This document shows positions 55,301 to 64,000 of a stretch of DNA of 64,000 nt, one piece after another. Source of the DNA: Takakia lepidozioides. Lineage: Eukaryota > Streptophyta > Takakiopsida > Takakiales > Takakiaceae. How positions within the stretch are numbered: the first letter of the stretch is position 1; each line of letters begins with the position of its first letter. The notes beneath the pieces were generated by a model, which made no database searches, had not been told where the DNA came from, and saw only the letters and a program-made list of their open reading frames with translations. The stretch is taken from the NCBI GenBank assembly GCA_030704615.1, contig CM060732.1, positions 8,680,001-8,744,000 on the forward strand, written 5' to 3'. A program made the translations under genes and the position numbers.

Positions 55301-57254
55301 CGCCAAAACGAAGAAGCAGAAACAGCCTGTTCAGGAAGAGGGTGAGGAAGAGGACTCCGATGGAGACTTTGCAACCAGCCCACCCCCCAAACGCAGGCTG
55401 CCTCCCCTGTGCCCACCGTTGTCACGAGAGGCACGAGAACTGGCTCGGCAAAGAAGGCACTCTTCAACCCCAGGGGGGCACCCTTTCGAGCCGGGTGGAA
55501 ATGAAGAGGCCGAAAGTGGCTCCCGAAACAGTAGTCCAGTGTGTAAATGAGAGTTTCTTGGCGGCTTTGGATGGACGGGCAGCCAAGTTGGCATACATGA
55601 AGACCATGGAGGGTCTGAAGGGCAGAGCACTGAAGAAGGCGACTGCCGAAGAGCCTTCCGACACCCCAGGATTTCAGAATATGGTCTCGTTCTTTGAGAG
55701 GGTGTGTGCAGACAAGGATTGTAGGAGGGGCGGAAATGCCACCGAGTGGTCTTGCGATATGATCATCTTGGATATTCCGGACGGAGAGCCTGTGGAAGGA
55801 CTGCAAGCTTTGCCATCTTGGAACAGGTACTCGGAGGACTTTTGGAAGAAAGGATTCGGGCTTGCCCGCATGGTGTTGGACGACAGAGGCTGTGTGGTTG
55901 TCCTGGCGAGCAGAGGAAAAAACACTCAGACAGGAATTGCGAAGTGGACCGCAAGAGCGCCGTCCCGATTCTGAAAAAGAAGTGGACGTGCATCAACACA
56001 CTGGGCCTTCGGTCGGAAGGGAAGAAGGTGATTACGACACTGGCACTCGTCCATTCATTTGCTTGGGTGTTTTCAAATGCGGTGCCGCATTCGGTTTCTA
56101 ATCGTTCCCCCTGTGTATGCAGACGAAGCAGTTCGATGCATACTGCTTTGTGAAGGAGAACTCCACCTTTGCTTTCCGGAAGGAGGGAGGAAAGGTTGAC
56201 CCGAACTGCGACCCACTCGATTACGACGTTCTGTTCAACAACGTTCCCAAGGAACTTCTCCCTCATAGCCTCACTTCAACGGAACCCCTGCGGTACTCAC
56301 GGACTCGGAGCCCTGCCTTCATTCAGACAATTATGGAGACATGCACAGACGTGGAGGGCACAGTGCTCGACCTCATCTGTGGGACAGGTATGCAGAATCT
56401 TGATCTATGCTGTTCTGCAAATTCTCGTTAGGATGTAGTTCGCAACATCTGAAGCGCCATGTGGTAATGTGTGGATGGCATTGTAACAGGTGCCTCAATG
56501 TGGGCTGGGCGGTTTTCCGACCGGCACCTCTTTGCCTACGAGGAGGATTCATCCGTGTGGGGATCCCATCTGGAAGGGCTGCAACGGAATGTTAAGGCTC
56601 CCGACAGAGCGGAAGTCTCCTCGGATTCGTCGGAGTCCGAGGAAGACACAGTGGACATTGATGCGGAGGAGAACCCGGAATACGAGTGAGTGCAAACATT
56701 GTAAGTTTGCAAAGCCTTCTGGGTCATTTTGTCAAACGAATTTCCCGACTGTGGTTCTCATTAGTCGTTGATGATTGTCATGTGCAGGATTGCAGGGTCC
56801 GGGTCGAAACATGTAGGGCCTACACTTCCTGCCAGGAAGAATGTCCCGTTCTTTGCGAGGGCCGACTTCATGACGAGCCCGGTGAGGGACTACTCCCTTC
56901 CTAGTTATGCAGCTAAACTCGCAAATACAGCGATTAGAAGAAGTGAGAATCCCAGTAAAGTAGCAGATTTTGGAGAGGGCTAGGGAGGACAGAAGGATAA
57001 GGAAAGAGTTGGCAGCAGCTCAGACAGGTAGACGGGTACGAAAGTACATATGTGATTCAGCGGATGAGAGCGACGCAGACAGGGAGGAAGACGACCCAAC
57101 GGAGGTGAGATGGACAGTTCCGCAAGGGGAAGATGGGATTTTCGAAAGCCTGGCCAACGAGCAGTCCGCTGGAGATGAGAAAGGCACTGAGGGGGTGGAG
57201 GCGGAGCAGGACAGTCTAGAACAGGATGAGGATTCGGATGATTTTCAAGATTAA
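52331..57254 (+). CDS. ParB-like / permuted N4-N6 DNA methyltransferase-like protein (9 exons)
   Basis: Exons by eye: 52331-53580, 53693-53882, 53982-54266, 54320-54466, 54550-54767, 54911-56027, 56123-56387, 56490-56685, 56788-57254; all borders GT-AG. The N-terminal 200 residues are low-complexity, acidic and Pro/Gln-rich. Next, DVDKLKFAFREGYRLGSAAF...FFVWDGNHRLLAWWEYI resembles the ParB/Srx fold (selector helix then DGxHRL-A). A Lys/Glu coiled-coil-like linker follows (exon 6). Then comes a permuted methyltransferase: DMIILDIPDGEP (motif IV, normally DPPY), FGLARMVLDDRGCVVVLASR, RTRSPAFIQTIMETC and VLDLICGTGASMWAGR (motif I, AdoMet loop). DPPY is degenerate, so catalysis is doubtful. One-base slips in a G run (about 55480), an A run (about 55920) and near 56970 are needed. 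Fused ParB-methyltransferase proteins are known in phages. Function inferred. Confidence 0.7.
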
Positions 57255-57389
57255 TAGAATTTTAATGAAGTCTCTGTAAATGTAAATTCTCTTCCAGAGT
57301 ATATAAAGGAAATTCTGCCCGACATTCGTGACCCCTCTCCAGTGTGCATTCCAGCCACACAATCGCCAAACCACGACGCTCCCAAAATC

Positions 57390-58050
57390 AGAAATGGGGC
57401 ACCGCATTTCCAAAATTTTGGCAACTCTAAGAACCTCTTTTGGAAATGCGGCACCGCATTTCCAAAACAGGGGAGGGACTAAATTTTCCATTTCAATGTT
57501 GGCATAGTAAAAAGTAATCGGAATTGGAAATGCGGTGCCGCATTTCCAAAATTTCCTTTGTCCACACGCAGTTTTGGCCTCTCCCGCTCATTGCATGGAT
57601 GCCACCACGCTTACAGAGGTCGAACAAGGAGGTCGAACAAGGAGGTCAGATGGCGGAATTGAAATGCGGTGCCGCATTTCCATATTGGGGATGGTCGTTG
57701 TTCGAACTGCAGGCCCATCAGCAAAAATTGGCACCGCATTCCATTGTAAAAAAAAGTCGATGACGGACATGGAAATGCGGCGCCGCATTTCCAGAACGGA
57801 CATCGCAATTTGTCCATTTGCAGACCCTCTCACGGAAATGCGGTAACGCATTCCATCGCGCTGGTCGGAAATGTCACTTTTCGAAGTGTTGGACGGAAAT
57901 GCGGCACCGCATTCCCTTGTCCAAAAAGAAGTTTCCATTGCCAAGCTGGAAATGCGTCGCCGCATTTGCAATGCCAACCTCGTTTCTGTCCAATTTATAG
58001 ACCCGTGTTGGTATTTCGTGTACCTGGACGGAAATGATGCACCGCATTGT
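57390..58050. repeat. Second palindrome cluster (about 10 copies)
   Basis: Copies of AAATGCGG-NN-CCGCATTT or close variants near 57394, 57440, 57526, 57660, 57770, 57834, 57894, 57948 and 58030, less regularly spaced and more diverged than at 50.25-51.7 kb. They begin about 140 bp after the methyltransferase-like stop codon. Confidence 0.88.
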
Positions 58051-58306
58051 TTGACTACAAATTCGACTAATTTGCCGGTTTACTCTGGTATATTCTTGAC
58101 ACATGACTCACATACCGGTTACTCTGCTATATTCATCCGGAAAGACACATTGTAGAAATGAGACATCAAATTGTAAATAGTGGGCCAATTCGACAGTATT
58201 CAACACAATGAAACACAATCATACAGAAGTGAGGTACGATGGGTTTATTGATAGGACACGATGTCTCACATTTACCAACTGCAGACAAAACTAAGCCCTT
58301 CCTCCT

Positions 58307-59017
58307 CTACATGGGCTTCACCAAGTCGACGGAACTTCGATAACCCCAAACAAGCTCATCACTGCTGCGGCACCTCGAGGTAAACTGCAATTCGGTCGTT
58401 CTGCTGCCCTTGTTGGAGCCGACGACAATGTCATGTCCATCAATGATACCACCATCATACATTGACAAGGTCACTGTGGGCCTCATGTGCCCGTGCGATT
58501 CGTCTCGCAACTCAGCCGAATGTCTCCATACACTGGAAGAGCGGGAGTGATCTGCACGTATATAGTTTTCCCCGGTGCCGTCCTCCCTGGTCCACTGGCA
58601 GCAGAGTTCCAGCGCCAAAGCGAGGCCGTGCGTGATCTGTCCGGCATCCCTTTCCAGCTTGGTATATCGAGGTCAAAATTTTCGACCCACGGACCGCATT
58701 GACCCTCGCCCTCACCTCGCTCAAAGCGGTTAATAGCCCTCCAGATTACTCCATTGCGCGCAAAGACTCTTGCTTGATTCCAGCAGCGTCTGTGAAAACA
58801 GAGAGCAGACAATGATGTCTCCTCAATTCTGGTTTGAACATAGTATAATCGTGGCCATGATAGGGCAGTCGGCTGGATTTTGGCGGCACGACATCCTTGA
58901 AAAAGAGTAGCGGAGTACACTCAATGACAGCAGCTCCCGGATGGAGGAGGAGCAGCGCGGTGGCTGGAAAAAGTTCAAGCTAACGCTGCAATTCCTCACA
59001 AACACTCCAGGGCACAT
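58307..59017 (-). CDS. Unidentified protein, minus member of a divergent related pair
   Basis: Minus-strand frames include AINRFERGEGEGQCGPWVEN, GKTIYVQITPALPVYGDIRL and, after a frame change near 58480, VTLSMYDGGIIDGHDIVVGS. These blocks align in order with the plus-strand gene at 59440-59970 (ERGDDLGLRSPW, SPLYGDIRIGW, VKISIFDGGMIEGQDIVVNI), so the open frame is conserved and probably real. No known family is recognised; the GDIR and IFDGGxI-GxDIVV strands suggest a beta-rich domain. Exon borders are not resolved. Confidence 0.5.
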
Positions 59018-59439
59018 TTAAATTCCCCCCTACAGGATCCTGGACCGATGAAGATTAGCTGCTTCATGAATGTAGCCGTTTCAGTTTCCTACCCTGCCAT
59101 GCAAACTATGGGACTCACTGCCAGGTGGGCCGATAGCCACTGGACACGACGAAGTCCATCCCCTATTCGATGTAAATGCGGCGCCGAATTCCATCCGGGG
59201 GGATGGACTCGGTGGCAGATCTCAAACTATAACTTGTTGATGAGAAAGATGTATGGGTTCATCCACCGCCGGCGTGATGAACACGTTCCACCTCCGTCGT
59301 GTGGTACGTGGACGCAGATGCTCCATATTGGAGGCCGGACTGCTCTTCCGCTTCGCATCATTTCCAAAATCTAGGGCTTCGTAGCTGTCCGCAAGGTCAT
59401 TGTCATCTGCATCCAAGTCGTCCTCAGGTCCTCCTTTGC

Positions 59440-59970
59440 AAGGATGCCGTGCTTCCGGAACCGGGACGACTGCCCATTTGGAGGCATCGATTATGCAATG
59501 TATTCGGCCACATCGGGAGACATTGTTATCTGGTACACAGATTACAGAGAAGATATTGGTTCGATTGTGGAAACATTGGTGGCTTTTGAGTATATCCTAG
59601 GCCACTACGCCTTCGAGCGGGGTGACGATCTTGGTCTGAGGAGTCCGTGGCTCCTGCGCATCCTCGATCCGATTTTCCCAGCTACGACGGTCACCCATGC
59701 AGAAGAAGGCGCACTGCTATGCTGTTGCGTGGAGGAGAACTGCTGCCACTGGACGTGGGTGGACTCCATCGGAGAGACCTATTCTCCTCAAGGAGTGCGC
59801 TCCTCTTCTCCATTGTATGGGGACATTCGCATTGGGTGGACGACGAAAACGTGAAGATTTCCATATTCGATGGTGGTATGATTGAAGGGCAGGACATTGT
59901 GGTGAACATCACTAGGGGCGGTTACAATGGCTGCAATCGACTTTACATGGAGGAGCCCCATGATTCATGA
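59440..59970 (+). CDS. Unidentified protein, plus member of a divergent related pair
   Basis: Plus-strand frames read GGIDYAMYSATSGDIVIWYT, VETLVAFEYILGHYAFERGD, WTWVDSIGETYSPQGVRSSS, PLYGDIRIGW and, after a shift near 59850, VKISIFDGGMIEGQDIVVNI to a TGA near 59968. Homologous to the minus-strand gene at 58307-59017. Start and any introns upstream of 59440 are uncertain. One palindrome-related site (TAAATGCGGCGCCGAATT, about 59172) lies in the shared upstream region. Role unknown. Confidence 0.5.
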
Positions 59971-59974
59971 GCTA

Positions 59975-60390
59975 GTTCTGAGAGCAGTCGAAGTCCCATT
60001 GACAACGTGACTTGTATTCAGTAGGCACAGGGCTAAAGATTTGATTGCACAATCAGCACAGTAGACGTGCTTCAAATGCAATTCATGTGGATCAATAAAA
60101 ACCTCATTGTGTCCTCTTTTTATTCTATTTTGCGTCCATCGTTCCCAGAATGCGTCATTGCTCATTTCGTTTGGGATTGGGAGTGTGGGTGGATTTTGCA
60201 AGTGGCTGGTAGGCTGAAATGGGCCCCCATTGTACAGAGCAGTACCACCCTACCATTCGCGAAACATTGCCTTTCAATATATAATTCTAAATAACATTGC
60301 CGAACCTCCTTCATCGGGAGGTCCTTCTCCCCCTATGACCGTGGCACCCTAAACCCTATTCTCGCGGACACTCATTTCCGGAAAATAGTG
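59975..60390. other. Right subterminal region of the 15-kb element
   Basis: No coding signal. It includes CCCTAAACCCTATTCTCGCG near 60349, a telomere-like word, before the inverted terminus. Confidence 0.4.
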
Positions 60391-60394
60391 CTGC

Positions 60395-60473
60395 TCATGT
60401 TTTTTTCCACACTTACGACTCTGCTCATGGCTCATGCCGCTCATGGCTCATGGCTCATGAAATAGCAGCCCCC
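60395..60473 (-). repeat. Right CATGAGC-rich terminal inverted repeat
   Basis: CTGCTCATGGCTCATGCCGC then TCATGGCTCATGGCTCATGA and AATAGCAGCCCCC. Reverse complement of the left terminus design at 45396-45500. Confidence 0.8.
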
Positions 60474-60489
60474 GAATCATTCCTAGATC

Positions 60490-62194
60490 GCCACACCTAC
60501 AAAGGATTTTTTTCATGGATTTTTCATTAATCAATCATAGAAATAAGCTACAGGCATGTACATGTATAATCAATCGAAGGGATGGATAAAATTATGTGCG
60601 AGAATTATTATGTAGCTTTGATTACGTGTCTAATCAACTTGAACATCATCATCCGGAGCTTCTTCATCCTCATCAAGCTGCAAGTCTTCTTGCTCATCAG
60701 AGTCATTGTCATAAATGGCCTGGTCACCAAAAGGCACATCTGAATCATCTTCCACCTCGGTTTCAATGACCATGTCTTCATCTTCTTCTCCAACATCCGC
60801 ATTTGATAGAGCCTCATCGTATAAGGTCCGGGATGCATTGTCTGGGGCGTCATCATTCTCTTATACCCCCTCTATCCAACCTCGGCCAACATCAGCGTCA
60901 TCATGACCAGTCTCTTCCTCCTCCGCATCTGCCTCGCCCTATGTAGATACCCGACCATGATAGATACGTCTTCCTCTTGGCTGAGCATGCACAACCACCT
61001 TCCAATTTCTTGATCCAGAGAAGAAAACTTGCTCCATGTCTGAAGGCCATGAAAAAGGCTCATCGGAGGGACGATGAGTAGACTCGAGCCTATCTGTATT
61101 GACGCGCATGAAACCACACTCGTCTTCCACTATTGTTGCGGATGGCCCGACAAGATGTGGCTGGAACCACCTGGCCTTGAAGATAAGAGGCTGGTGCCTT
61201 GTATATTGAAGTTGGAGTATGCTCTCAAGCTCTCCAAAGTAGTTGAGTGTGTTCATGGTAGGTCGTGTATCTCCCCTGCCCCACACGGAGTATTGACAAT
61301 ATGAGGCACACAAGCCAAAATCAAACGTTATTTTGCGCTTCATGTCAAGAGCACAAATGCGGAAATGACGACCATGAACCCAAACCGCCGTGTATGAGGT
61401 CGCAAATTGAGAGGGGCCCCTTGCAATGTCTTGCACCAAATTTGAAACCACCTCACCTTTCGCAATGCTATCCTCTACTTAAGTCCGAAGCCTAGAGGCT
61501 GCAATTCCATGGGCAATTCTTGTGAAGGCACATTCCTACGCCGGCCCCTTGCTCGCGGAGCGCGTGTAGTCGCCCTTGCATGGTTCTGCCTCCATGCAAC
61601 CGTCTCCTCCTGTCGTTGCTGAACAAGGTTATTGTATCTTGCCTCCCACTCATGTATGGATGGGGTGTTCTTTAGTATGAATTCATGCGCTTGGTTAATC
61701 ACCATGATGGGTAGTTTTACCCTATTTGAATTTTTGGGCAAAATGATGTCCTTGGTTTGTACATCCTCATCTTCCTTCCACATCGGAGAGGCTTCCTTAT
61801 CCACCCTTGCCAAGCACTCCATGCAGTAGAACATAGCCTTTTGCAATGTATACCCCTCCGCCATGCTACCCTCTGGGTGTGCCATTTGTCTTATATGTGC
61901 TTTCAAAGTCTTCATGTATCGCTCAAGGTAGTACATCCACCGAGAATGAACGAGGCCAGCAATCGAAGCCTCTTCCACTGAGTGCACTTGGATGTCAAAG
62001 AAGGAGGAAGGAAGGTGCATCTCCAACATACACATGACCACCGCCGCCTCCTTCTTCATGCGTGGAAAGTCCGCTTCCTCCAGCTCTTTGGACACTACAA
62101 CAAATGGGGTGGGGGGGGGGGGGGGTTTGCGACGCCAGCCGTGCCCCCACACCCCGCGCGGAGCGTGTTTGCGACGCCGGGCCGTCGCAGCCAA
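60490..62194 (-). pseudogene. CACTA tnp2 transposase, C-terminal part (copy 1)
   Basis: Minus strand. First ELEEADFPRMKKEAAVVMCM, SFFDIQVHSVEEASIAGLVH and SRWMYYLERYMKTLKAHIRQ with PEGSMAEGY: the DUF4218 region of plant tnp2. Then, after a frame change near 61460, SQFATSYTAVWVHGRHFRIC, GELESILQLQYTRHQPLIFK and EPFSWPSDMEQVFF: the DUF4216 region. An acidic tail ends near 60620. The catalytic tnp2 domain upstream is lost where a second CACTA element inserted at 62093. A degenerate CACCTACAAAGG near 60497 may be the remains of its own terminus. Confidence 0.8.
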
Positions 62195-62880
62195 ACCCCG
62201 CGGATCGCCACCTGGCCGTCACACGGGTTGATGAAGGGCAAAAGGCAGCCCTTCCATGCGACGCCCAAGCGTCGCCCCCATCGAAAGGCAGAAGACAGCC
62301 TTTTCTGGCGACGGCCGGTCGTCGCACGCCGAAAAAAAAAACCCTGTCTTGCCCCTTTTTTCATCGCAGCCCTTTCTTTTGACGTCACGCCATCGCATGA
62401 TGGCATGAAGGGCAAAAGGCCCTTGCGACAGTCGGGCGTCGCAAACTGCCCGGCTGCCCTATTCTTGCACAAAAAAAAAAATGGCAGAGTTTGCGACGGC
62501 TGGCCGTCGCCGTTTGCGACCCCTGGCCTAATAAATCCATCCAAAAAAACAGGTCGCAGTTGTCAAGAAAGAAGGCAAATGCAATGAATATGTTAGAGCA
62601 ACACATACAGATGTGGTATAAAGAGAATTATCAAAATGAATGTCACAATCTACAAGAAGGTCCACAACAACAAGCTAAACCATAAAGAAAAACAAACACC
62701 CACCCCAGTACCATATGGAAAAAAAAAAAAAACTAAGAACTCCCAAAGGCCCTAAACCTAAACCTAGAAAACCCAGCCGTCGCTGCCTGCGACTCCCACG
62801 CGTCGCCACCTGCGACGCGTTTTTTAGGATTTATGAGGCTGGGGGTCGCAAACGTCGACGGCAAGACTACCAGCCACAAC
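62093..62880. mobile_element. CACTA terminus and subterminal repeats of copy 2
   Basis: CACTACAACAAATGGGG at 62093 is a canonical CACTA terminus. It is followed by a run of 15 or more G and then GCGACG/CGTCGC words in both orientations (GCGACGCCCAAGCGTCGC, GCGACGGCCGGTCGTCGC, GCGACGGCTGGCCGTCGC) until about 62860. These are typical subterminal repeats. The insertion cuts the DUF4218 frame of copy 1. Confidence 0.75.
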
Positions 62881-62991
62881 CATATTTGATCAATCATAGA
62901 AATAAAGTACAATATGCATGTACATGTACAATCAATCGAAGGGATGGGTCCAGTTCGGTACGAGAATTGTTATGAAGCTTTGATTTTATGT

Positions 62992-64000
62992 CTAATCAAC
63001 TTGAACATGATCATCCGGAGCTTCTTCATCCTCATCAAGCTGCAAGTCTTCTTGGTCATTGGAGTCATCGTCATAAATGGCCCGGCCCTCAAAAGGCACC
63101 TCCGAATCATCCTCCACCTCGTTGTCAATGGCCGTGTCTTTGTTTCGTTCTCCAACATCCGTATCTTCTAGAGCTTCATCATATAGGGTCCAGGATGCAT
63201 TGTCCGGGGTGTCATCATCCTCTTTTACCCCCTCTATCCAACCTCCATCATCAGCATCATTATGACCAGTCTCTCCGTCCACCGCAATTGCCTCACCCCA
63301 TGGAGATCCGAGACCATAATAGATACGTCTTCCTCTTGGCTGAGCATACACAACCACCTTCCAATTCCCCCCTCTTGTTTTGTCATCGGAGAAGAAATCT
63401 TGCTCCATGTCTGAAGGCCGTGAAAAAGGCTCATCGGAGGGACGATGAATAGGGTTGAGCCTATCTGCATTGACGCGCATGAAACCCCAATCATCTTGCA
63501 CTAGTGTTGCGGAGGGCCCCACAAGATGTGGCTGGAACCACCTTCTCTTGAAGAGAAGAGGCCGGTACCTTGTATACTGAAGTTGGAGTATGCTCTCAAG
63601 CTCTCCAATGTACTCAAGTTTGCTCATAGCAGGTCGTGTATCTCCCTTGCCCCACACAGAGTCTTGCCAATATGTGGCACACAAGCCAGAATCAAAGGTT
63701 GTTTTGCGCTTCATGTCAAGAGCACAAATACGAAAATGACGACCGTGAACCCAAACCGCCGTGTATGAGGTCGCGAATTGAGAGGGGCCCCTTGCAATGT
63801 CTTATACCAAATCTGAAACCACCTCTCCTTGAGCAACGGCGTCATAAACTGAAGTCCAAAGCCATTGTTGGAATGAACTTAGAGGCTGCAATTCCATGGG
63901 CAAATTTTGTGAAGGAACATTCTGGCGGCCCGCTCCTCGTCGTGGGCGTCTAGTAACCGGCCTTGGATGGTTCCGCCTCCATGCAATCGTCTCCTCCTCT
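62992..64000 (-). CDS. CACTA tnp2 transposase, C-terminal part (copy 2, runs off window)
   Basis: Minus-strand frame of 240 codons to the TAG/TAA near 62992, plus continuing sequence to 64000 in another frame. It contains GELESILQLQYTRYRPLLFK, RRWFQPHLVGPSATLVQDDW and EPFSRPSDMEQDFF (DUF4216), then a long acidic tail (EVEDDSEVPFEGRAIYDDDS). It parallels copy 1 closely (60.6-61.45 kb). The catalytic part lies beyond the right edge. A frame change near 63715 or an intron separates the upstream PSQFATSYTAVW block. Confidence 0.75.

Larger units (their letters stand above)
45396..60473. mobile_element. 15-kb MULE-like element carrying extra genes and palindrome arrays
   Basis: The left end GGAGGTTTACTATTTCATGA and the right end (reverse complement GGGGGCTGCTATTTCATGAG) form inverted termini of about 100 bp rich in CATGAGC. 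Inside, left to right: MULE-type SWIM-finger transposase (-), a palindrome array, a nine-exon methyltransferase-like gene (+), a second palindrome array, and a divergent pair of related unknown genes. A smaller relative begins at 1036. Flanking 9-bp sequences do not match, so a target duplication could not be shown. It is either one large element or a nested composite. Confidence 0.65.

Noticed and set aside
58307-59970. PTEN/tensin C2-like domain suggested by the YGDIR strand
   Set aside because: Only a five-residue similarity; no phosphatase domain or other C2 landmarks.

Overview
This window looks like nuclear DNA from a large, transposon-packed streptophyte (plant-lineage) genome. Supporting signs are GT-AG introns, an interstitial TTTAGGG telomeric tract near 41.7 kb, a plant-type PEBP gene of the MFT clade with the conserved 62-nt and 41-nt exons, and a degenerate plant-type PPR motif. 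The MFT gene and the PPR remnant point to a seedless land plant (fern, lycophyte or bryophyte grade). A charophyte relative is not excluded and I cannot name the species.

Host genes are few. The clearest is an apparently intact five-exon MFT-like gene at 8.0-10.4 kb (+). Two exons carry the C-terminal two thirds of a TRM112-like methyltransferase activator at 26.8-27.8 kb (-). There are an unidentified small spliced gene near 24.5-25.2 kb (-), a SAP-domain exon resembling the end of plant Ku70 at 37.0 kb (+), and a RING-H2 gene at 39.0-39.8 kb (+).

The rest is layered mobile DNA. From 0.1-4.1 kb lie palindromic repeats and two nested Mutator-like (MULE) wrecks with opposed transposase fragments. 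From 14.2-23.7 kb (-) lies a Ty3/gypsy element with order gag, protease, C5-cytosine DNA methyltransferase, reverse transcriptase, integrase and a C-terminal PHD finger; it is broken by two palindrome-bearing insertions, an RNase H deletion, frameshifts and stops. LINE pieces lie at 13.2, 29.1-29.6, 34.1-34.4 and 43.1-44.5 kb. A CACTA-type gene with its right terminus lies at 30.1-34.1 kb. From 38.1-45.4 kb, 120-bp satellite arrays in opposite orientations flank the RING gene, like a foldback element. Two CACTA tnp2 copies lie at 60.5-64.0 kb.

The most interesting region is 45.4-60.5 kb, a 15-kb element bounded by inverted CATGAGC-rich termini. It carries a MULE-type SWIM-finger transposase (-), a divergently transcribed nine-exon gene whose product looks like a ParB-like domain fused to a permuted N4/N6 DNA methyltransferase fold with a degenerate catalytic motif, and a pair of divergent related unknown genes. 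The interval between transposase and methyltransferase-like gene holds about 28 copies of a palindrome, AAATGCGG-NN-CCGCATTT, spaced mostly 46-57 bp. The same palindrome recurs in three introns of the methyltransferase-like gene and downstream of it, and I did not meet it in the exons I read. This is the layout expected of binding sites for an element-encoded DNA-binding or anti-silencing factor. Splice sites and domain edges were read by eye; positions are approximate unless a splice site is given.
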